22,229 bases of DNA from contig JBIOYL010000356.1 of NCBI GenBank assembly GCA_044870185.1, positions 1 through 22,229 on the forward strand, given 5' to 3'. This DNA is from JBIOYL01 sp044870185. Its GTDB lineage: Bacteria; Actinomycetota; CALGFH01. The notes under the pieces are model-generated. The model had not been told where the DNA came from and ran no database searches. It saw nothing but the letters and a program-made list of their open reading frames with translations. The first letter of the stretch is position 1. Every line of letters begins with the position of its first letter. Positions 17,864 through 22,229 of this stretch are shown here, in pieces. Position numbers and translations under genes: made by a program.

Positions 17864-19144
17864 GTGGAGACCTTCGTCATCAAGGGCGGCCAGCCGTTGT
17901 GCGGGAAGATCCGCCCGGCTGGCAACAAGAACGGCGCCCTGCCCATCATCGCCGCCGCGCTGCTCGCCGACGAGCCGGTCGTGCTGCGCAACGTCCCCCG
18001 CATCCGGGACGTGGACGCCATGCTGGAGCTGGTGGCCTCCACCGGGGCCGAGGTGGAAAGACCCGGGCCGAACGAGGTGCGCATCGACCCGCGGGAGGTC
18101 CGTCGCACCGACCTCGACCCGGCGTTGTGCACCCGCATCCGGGCCTCGGTCCTGCTGGCCGCGCCGCTGCTCGCCCGCACCGGCCGCTGCGTCCTGCCGG
18201 CGCCGGGCGGTGACGTGATCGGCCGCCGGCGCCTGGACACCCACCTGCTCGCCTTCCGCTCGCTCGGCGCCAAGATCCGCTTCCACCGGGGTCTGGACCT
18301 CGGCGCCGACCGGCTGGTCGGCGGGCCGATGTTCCTGGACGAGGCCTCGGTCACCGCGACCGAGAACGCGATCACGGCGGCCGTGCTCGCCGAGGGCGAG
18401 ACGGTCATCGGCAACGCCGCCTGCGAGCCGCACGTCCAGGACCTGTGCCGGTTCCTCGCGTCGCTCGGCGCGCGCATCACCGGCATCGGCTCGAACCTGC
18501 TGTGCATCGAGGGGGTCGGTCGGCTGTCCGGCGGCGAGTACAGCATCGCCCCCGACCACATCGAGGTGGCCAGCTTCATCGGGCTGGCCGCCGTGACCGG
18601 CGGGGAGCTGCTCGTCGAGGAGGTCGTCCCCGACGACCTGCGCCCGGTCGACGTCGGCTTCAGCCGTCTCGGCGTGAGCTGGGAGCTGGACGGCGCCCGG
18701 CTGCGGGTGCCGCCCGACCAGGAGCTGGTGATCCAGGACGACCTGGGCGCGGCCATCCCGAAGATCGACGACGGGCCGTGGCCGGCGTTCCCGGCCGACC
18801 TCACCTCCATCGCCCTGGCCGTGGCCACCCAGGCCCGCGGCACCGTGATCGTGTTCGAGAAGATGTTCGAGAACCGCCTGTTCTTCGTGGACAAGCTGGT
18901 CAACATGGGGGCCCGCATCATCCTGTGCGACCCCCACCGGGCGGTCGTGAACGGACCGACGCGGCTGTACGGCGACCGCATGGACTCGCCCGACATCCGG
19001 GCCGGCATGGCCATGCTGCTGGCCGCGCTGGCCGCCGAGGGCGAGTCGGTGATCGGCAACGTCGGGCAGATCGACCGTGGCTACGAGCGCATCGACGAGC
19101 GCCTGCGCGCGCTCGGGGCGAACATCGAGCGCGCCCCCGGGTAG
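17864..19144 (+). CDS. murA: UDP-N-acetylglucosamine 1-carboxyvinyltransferase (Asp-type MurA)
   Basis: MurA adds enolpyruvate from PEP to UDP-GlcNAc, the first committed step of peptidoglycan synthesis, in the cytosol; 426 residues. Numbered from the GTG, Lys22-Asn23 lie in GNKNGALP. The catalytic-loop motif reads LPAPGGDVIG with Asp117 where most MurA enzymes have Cys. ATENAITAAVLAEG, PDHIEVASFI, FPADL (Asp312) and GQIDRGYERID are conserved. Mycobacterial and chlamydial MurA also carry Asp here, which makes the enzyme insensitive to fosfomycin; the same is inferred here. GTG at 17864 is 8 nt from GGAGAGGGA; TTG at 17861 (5 nt) is equally possible. It is the only plus-strand gene, divergent from uvrB and convergent with the HAD gene. 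Confidence 0.95.
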   Translation: METFVIKGGQPLCGKIRPAGNKNGALPIIAAALLADEPVVLRNVPRIRDVDAMLELVASTGAEVERPGPNEVRIDPREVRRTDLDPALCTRIRASVLLAAPLLARTGRCVLPAPGGDVIGRRRLDTHLLAFRSLGAKIRFHRGLDLGADRLVGGPMFLDEASVTATENAITAAVLAEGETVIGNAACEPHVQDLCRFLASLGARITGIGSNLLCIEGVGRLSGGEYSIAPDHIEVASFIGLAAVTGGELLVEEVVPDDLRPVDVGFSRLGVSWELDGARLRVPPDQELVIQDDLGAAIPKIDDGPWPAFPADLTSIALAVATQARGTVIVFEKMFENRLFFVDKLVNMGARIILCDPHRAVVNGPTRLYGDRMDSPDIRAGMAMLLAALAAEGESVIGNVGQIDRGYERIDERLRALGANIERAPG

Positions 19145-19149
19145 CCCTC

Positions 19150-19164
19150 GGCCGGCCGCCGGCC
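19150..19164 (+). terminator. Short hairpin after murA
   Basis: GGCCGG and CCGGCC form a 6-bp stem with a 3-nt loop, 5 nt past the murA stop. No T-tract follows. It is a weak candidate for 3'-end formation. Confidence 0.3.
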
Positions 19165-19226
19165 AGCCGGGTCGCCGCAGCCTGCGCCGCCAGGCCAGGT
19201 GAGCACGGGGCGGGTCCCGCCGTCAG

Positions 19227-19259
19227 CAGGGCGCCCCGGCGTCAGCAGGCGGCGCCCTG
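19227..19259. terminator. Inverted repeat between convergent murA and HAD genes
   Basis: CAGGGCGCC (19227-19235) and GGCGCCCTG (19251-19259) are perfect 9-nt arms with a 15-nt loop. The HAD stop codon lies in the loop and one arm lies in its last codons. A bidirectional terminator is plausible for this convergent pair. The region also holds a direct repeat of cgtcagcagg (19221 and 19240), a partial duplication of the HAD gene's 3' end. Confidence 0.45.
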
Positions 19260-19964
19260 GTCGATGAGGGCCACCAGCTCGACCAGGTCGCGTACCCGCA
19301 GGACGCCGACGTCGGCGCGGCGGTCGAAGCGGTCGATCAGCACCGGGGTGATGCCGACCGCGCGGGCACCGTCCACGTCGGTGGTGAGCTGGTCGCCGAC
19401 GTGGATGGCCGAGGAGGGCGCGGCGCCCGCCTCGGCGAGGGCGGCCCGGAAGATCGCCGGGTCCGGCTTGGCCACACCCAGCACCCCGGAGATCGCGACG
19501 ACGCCGAACAGCTCCTCGACGCCCTCCAGCCGCAGCACGTCGCGCAGCCAGGGCTCGAAGTTGGAGATGACGCCGAGCTGCAGGCCGCGCTCGGCCAGCG
19601 CGGCCAAGGCCGGCCGGACGTCGTCGAACAGCTTGTAGGTGGCCGGGTCGCTGAACACCGCGTACATCGCCTCGGCCAGCTCGACCCGGCGCGCGGCGTC
19701 GGTGAAGCCCAGCTCGGCGAAGACGTCCATGTAGAAGCCCGACCAGAACGACCGCTGGGTGGCCGGGTCGGTCCAGTCGGTCGGCCAGATCGCCCGGCGG
19801 GCCGTCGCGGCGATGGCCGCCTCGACCGCGGCCACGTCGTGGCGCTCGCCGTGCTCCTCGGCCACCGCCAGGAAGCGCCGCTCGAAGGTCGGGTAGGGGG
19901 CGAGCAAGGTGTCGCCGGCGTCCAGGAACACCCACTCCAGCGGCGAGGGAATCGATTCGGCCAT
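19242..19964 (-). CDS. HAD-superfamily hydrolase
   Basis: A 240-residue haloacid dehalogenase-like protein with an HDHD3-like layout. Motif I is WVFLDAGDTLL (nucleophile Asp15; the residue at +2 is Gly and an Asp sits at +3), motif II is VISNF (Ser134), motif III is AKPDPAIF (Lys166), and motif IV is HVGDQLTTDVDGA (Asp191, Asp196). A helical cap occupies about 25-110. Most relatives are small-molecule phosphatases; the missing +2 Asp is shared with some HAD subgroups and leaves the activity uncertain. No Shine-Dalgarno site is seen, but TAGCCT lies 6 nt before the ATG, suggesting a leaderless message. It is convergent with murA and separated from coaE by a REP-like element. Confidence 0.85.
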   Translation of the reverse strand: MAESIPSPLEWVFLDAGDTLLAPYPTFERRFLAVAEEHGERHDVAAVEAAIAATARRAIWPTDWTDPATQRSFWSGFYMDVFAELGFTDAARRVELAEAMYAVFSDPATYKLFDDVRPALAALAERGLQLGVISNFEPWLRDVLRLEGVEELFGVVAISGVLGVAKPDPAIFRAALAEAGAAPSSAIHVGDQLTTDVDGARAVGITPVLIDRFDRRADVGVLRVRDLVELVALIDQGAAC

Positions 19965-19970
19965 GCCGGC

Positions 19971-19976
19971 AGGCTA
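19971..19976 (-). promoter_or_regulatory. -10 box of a predicted leaderless HAD promoter
   Basis: TAGCCT fits TANNNT and ends 6 nt before the HAD ATG, too close for a leader with a ribosome binding site. This is the second predicted leaderless gene in the window after uvrC. Confidence 0.45.
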
Positions 19977-19998
19977 CCGGAACCGCCTCCCTTCCGTC

Positions 19999-20044
19999 CG
20001 GGGCACCCCCGGGTCGATCGGGGCACCCCTTCGGGGTTCCCCGG
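19999..20044. repeat. REP-like palindromic element, intergenic copy
   Basis: A half copy (cggggcacccc at 19999-20009) precedes a full hairpin at 20019-20043: outer stem CGGGG/CCCCG, one C-T mismatch, inner ACCCC/GGGGT, loop TTC. It shares ggggttccccggacccct with the repeats inside uvrC at 6025-6132. It lies between the coaE stop and the predicted HAD promoter and might also act as a transcript end for coaE. Confidence 0.8.
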
Positions 20045-20058
20045 ACCCCTCCGGCCGG

Positions 20059-20694
20059 TCAGGGCAGGCGGCCGGTCGGCGCCCGGCGCCCGGCGCCCTC
20101 GCCCAGCCGCCGGACCAGGTCGGCCCACACCTGGTCGACCCGCCTGCCGAGCTCCTCGAGGCTGCCCTGGTTGTCGATCACGACGTCGGCCCTGGCCAGG
20201 CGCTTCTCGGGCGCAAGCTGGACCGAGACGCGCCGTTCGGCGTCGGATTCGGGCACGCCTCGGGCGGTCAGCCGCTCGACCTGCACCTCCCGGGGCGAAT
20301 GGACCACCACCAGGACGTCGACCCCCTCGGCCAGCCCGGTCTCGATGAGCAGCGCCGCGTCGAGCACGACCACCACGTCGCGCCCGGCGGCCGCCTCCAG
20401 CCGCTCCGCGATCTGCTTGAAGATCTCCGGGTGGGTGATCTCGTTCAGCAGCGCGAGCTTGGAGGAGTCGGCGAAGACGATGTCGGCCAGCACCTGCCGG
20501 TCGATCGAGCCGTCCGCGAACAGCACGCCCGGCCCGAAGTGGTCGCGGATCTTGCACCAGGCATGGGTGCCCGGCATGACGACCTGGCGGGCGATGTGGT
20601 CGGCGTCGATGACCTCGGCGCCACGCTCGGCGAGCATCGCGGACACCGTGCTCTTGCCGGAGGCGATGCCTCCGGTGAGCCCGACGAGCAACAC
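20059..20694 (-). CDS. coaE: Dephospho-CoA kinase
   Basis: A 211-residue cytosolic kinase that phosphorylates dephospho-CoA on the ribose 3'-hydroxyl, the last step of coenzyme A synthesis. The P-loop GGIASGKST is at 8-16, VIDADHIAR at 28-36 corresponds to the conserved DxD substrate-binding region, and NEITHPEIF and VVVLDAALLIETGL match the CoA domain. Length is normal; the actinobacterial GrpB-like C-terminal extension seen in mycobacteria is absent. Start is GTG with AAGGGG 5 nt upstream. It is 58 bp downstream of rpsA, the standard actinobacterial neighbour, with a strong hairpin between them. Confidence 0.95.
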   Translation of the reverse strand: MLLVGLTGGIASGKSTVSAMLAERGAEVIDADHIARQVVMPGTHAWCKIRDHFGPGVLFADGSIDRQVLADIVFADSSKLALLNEITHPEIFKQIAERLEAAAGRDVVVVLDAALLIETGLAEGVDVLVVVHSPREVQVERLTARGVPESDAERRVSVQLAPEKRLARADVVIDNQGSLEELGRRVDQVWADLVRRLGEGAGRRAPTGRLP

Positions 20695-20712
20695 GGCGGC
20701 CCCTTACGAACG

Positions 20713-20739
20713 CCGGGGGGTGGACGGCCCACCCCCCGG
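20713..20739 (-). terminator. Strong hairpin between rpsA and coaE
   Basis: CCGGGGGGTGG and CCACCCCCCGG form a perfect 11-bp stem with a 5-nt loop, 13 nt past the rpsA stop. No T-run follows, so it may be a partial terminator that lowers coaE expression relative to rpsA or a 3'-stabilising hairpin. It ends about 12 nt before the coaE ribosome binding site. Confidence 0.6.
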
Positions 20740-20752
20740 GAACTGCTCTGGC

Positions 20753-22195
20753 CTACTCGGTCGCGTTCTTGCGCTTCAGGTCCTCGACGATGTCCTCGAG
20801 CCGCTCGTCGCCGGCCGTCCCACCCGCCTGCTCGGCCTGCAGCGCCCGATCGACCGTCTCGCTCTCGGCGGCCAGCTCGTCGCTCGCCTGGGGGGTCTCG
20901 CCCTCGGCGGTCTCCCCGTAGCCGCCGTCGTAGTAGCCGGCCTCGGCGAACGCGCCCGCCATCGCCGTCCCGGGCACCACGCCGATCAGGTTGCCTTGCT
21001 CGTCGTAGTAGCCCTGATAGTCGCCCTCGGGATAGGTGCCGTCGTCGTAGGTGTAGCCCTCCGCGTAGGCACCATCCTCCAGGGCCAGCTCGTCCTCGGC
21101 GACCGCGGCCATCTGCTCGGCCTCGGCGACCGCCTGCTTGAGCGACAGCGAGATCCGGCGCCGCTCCAGGTCGATGTCGATGATCTTGATGGTGATCTCC
21201 TCGCCGACGCTGACGACCTGCTCGGGGATGTCGACGTGGCGGTCGGCCAGCTCGGAGATGTGGACCAGCCCTTCGATACCATCATCGACCCGGACGAAGG
21301 CCCCGAAGGGGACGAGCTTGGTGACGCGGCCCGGGATCAGCTCGCCGATCTGGTGCGTGCGGGCGAACTGCCGCCACGGGTCCTCCTGGGTCGCCTTGAG
21401 CGACAGGGACACGCGTTCGCGTTCCAGGTCGACGTCGAGCACCTCGACCTCGACCTCCTGGCCGACCTCGACGACCTCGCTCGGGTGGTCGATGTGCTTC
21501 CAGGACAGCTCGGACACGTGGACCAGGCCGTCCACGCCGCCGAGGTCCACGAAGGCGCCGAAGTTCACGATGCTCGACACGACACCTTTGCGGATCTCAC
21601 CCTTGCGCAGCGTGTGCAGGAAGGCCTTGCGGGTGGCCGACTGGGTCTCCTCCAGCCACGCCCGGCGGGACAGCACCACGTTGTTGCGGTTCTTGTCCAG
21701 CTCGATGATCTTCGCCTCGAGCGTCCGGCCGACATACGGGTGCAGGTCGCGCACACGGCGCATCTCGACCAGCGACGCCGGCAGGAAGCCGCGGAGCCCG
21801 ATGTCGAGGATCAGGCCGCCCTTGACGACCTCGATGACGGTGCCCTCGACGATCTCGTCGTTCTCCTTCTTCTTCTCGATCGGCCCCCAGGCGCGCTCGT
21901 ACTGGGCCCGCTTCTTGGACAGGATCAGGCGGCCGTCCTTGTCCTCCTTCTGCATGACCAGCGCCTCGATGTGGTCACCCAGGGAGACGACCTCGTGGGG
22001 GTCGACGTCGTGCTTGATGGACAGCTCGCGGGAAGGGATCACGCCCTCCGACTTGTAGCCGATGTCCAGCAGGACCTCGTCGTGGTCGACCTTGACCACG
22101 TGCCCGTCCACGATGTCGCCCTCGTTGAAGTCCTTGAGCGTCTCCTCGTAGGCGGCGGCGAGGTCCTCGGCAGAGCCGACGTCGTTCTGGGTCAC
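20753..22195 (-). CDS. rpsA: 30S ribosomal protein S1 (5' end possibly beyond window)
   Basis: S1 binds mRNA on the 30S subunit. Four S1 RNA-binding domains are seen at about 26-95, 113-178, 199-268 and 285-354, the usual actinobacterial number, with VLLDIGYKSEGVIPSREL, GGLILDIGLRGFLPASL, FGAFVDLGGVDGLVHVSELSW and FGAFVRVDDGIEGLVHISEL. Residues 355-480 are an acidic tail rich in Tyr, Gly and Glu (AYAEGYTYDDGTYPEGDYQG). GTG at 22195 is the only in-window start, but the frame stays open to the right edge (AEQELPGGTTQ before it), only a weak GGTGG precedes it, and relatives have a slightly longer N-terminus. The true start may therefore lie outside. Confidence 0.95.
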   Translation of the reverse strand: MTQNDVGSAEDLAAAYEETLKDFNEGDIVDGHVVKVDHDEVLLDIGYKSEGVIPSRELSIKHDVDPHEVVSLGDHIEALVMQKEDKDGRLILSKKRAQYERAWGPIEKKKENDEIVEGTVIEVVKGGLILDIGLRGFLPASLVEMRRVRDLHPYVGRTLEAKIIELDKNRNNVVLSRRAWLEETQSATRKAFLHTLRKGEIRKGVVSSIVNFGAFVDLGGVDGLVHVSELSWKHIDHPSEVVEVGQEVEVEVLDVDLERERVSLSLKATQEDPWRQFARTHQIGELIPGRVTKLVPFGAFVRVDDGIEGLVHISELADRHVDIPEQVVSVGEEITIKIIDIDLERRRISLSLKQAVAEAEQMAAVAEDELALEDGAYAEGYTYDDGTYPEGDYQGYYDEQGNLIGVVPGTAMAGAFAEAGYYDGGYGETAEGETPQASDELAAESETVDRALQAEQAGGTAGDERLEDIVEDLKRKNATE

Positions 22196-22229
22196 CTGGG
22201 TGGTTCCACCAGGCAGTTCCTGCTCAGCG

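Noticed and set aside
13865..18937. Very long minus-strand frame that would fuse upstream sequence to the carbamoyltransferase
   Set aside because: Only the part after 15586 has the protein family signature; the rest lies out of frame over uvrB and antisense to murA.

Overview
The window is very GC-rich and densely coded, with nearly every gene on the minus strand. Gene content and order point to a high-GC actinobacterium (Actinomycetota), probably from a lineage away from the well-studied streptomycetes and mycobacteria. The evidence is the run rpsA-coaE ... uvrB ... uvrA ... uvrC-rapZ-whiA-gap-pgk-tpiA-secG, a MurA with Asp in place of the catalytic-loop Cys, TANNNT-type -10 boxes, and start codons lying right behind some of those boxes (leaderless transcripts). 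The species cannot be named from the sequence alone.

Read in the direction of transcription (right to left), the window starts with rpsA (ribosomal protein S1; its 5' end lies at or beyond the right edge) and coaE (last step of CoA synthesis). A HAD-family hydrolase follows, convergent with murA, the only plus-strand gene. murA is divergent from uvrB. Next comes an excision-repair block broken up by other genes: uvrB, a NodU/TobZ-type carbamoyltransferase, a class B penicillin-binding protein, uvrA, a GH1 beta-glucosidase and uvrC. uvrC overlaps rapZ, and rapZ overlaps whiA, each by 4 nt. The left end is the lower-glycolysis operon gap-pgk-tpiA followed by secG, which runs off the window.

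The genes form three working groups. UvrA, UvrB and UvrC together carry out nucleotide excision repair. MurA and the PBP act at the first and last stages of peptidoglycan synthesis, and the carbamoyltransferase, GH1 enzyme and RapZ/WhiA concern sugars, envelope or division control. Gap, Pgk and TpiA catalyse consecutive triose-phosphate steps.

The most interesting signals are small ones. (1) A palindromic REP-like element forms in-frame tandem copies inside uvrC and also occurs in the HAD-coaE intergenic space. (2) There are several other short tandem repeats: 12 bp in whiA, 13 bp upstream of uvrA, and a 48-bp period at the uvrC 3' end. (3) No yvcK/cuvA gene lies between rapZ and whiA. (4) The uvr genes are interleaved with wall and sugar genes. 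(5) uvrA, and possibly the PBP gene, appear to start with CTG. I saw no tRNA, rRNA, CRISPR array, insertion sequence or phage gene. No non-coding gap exceeds about 250 bases. I did not find a clear, complete, undescribed system; the interleaved repair/wall block and the REP-like element come closest.
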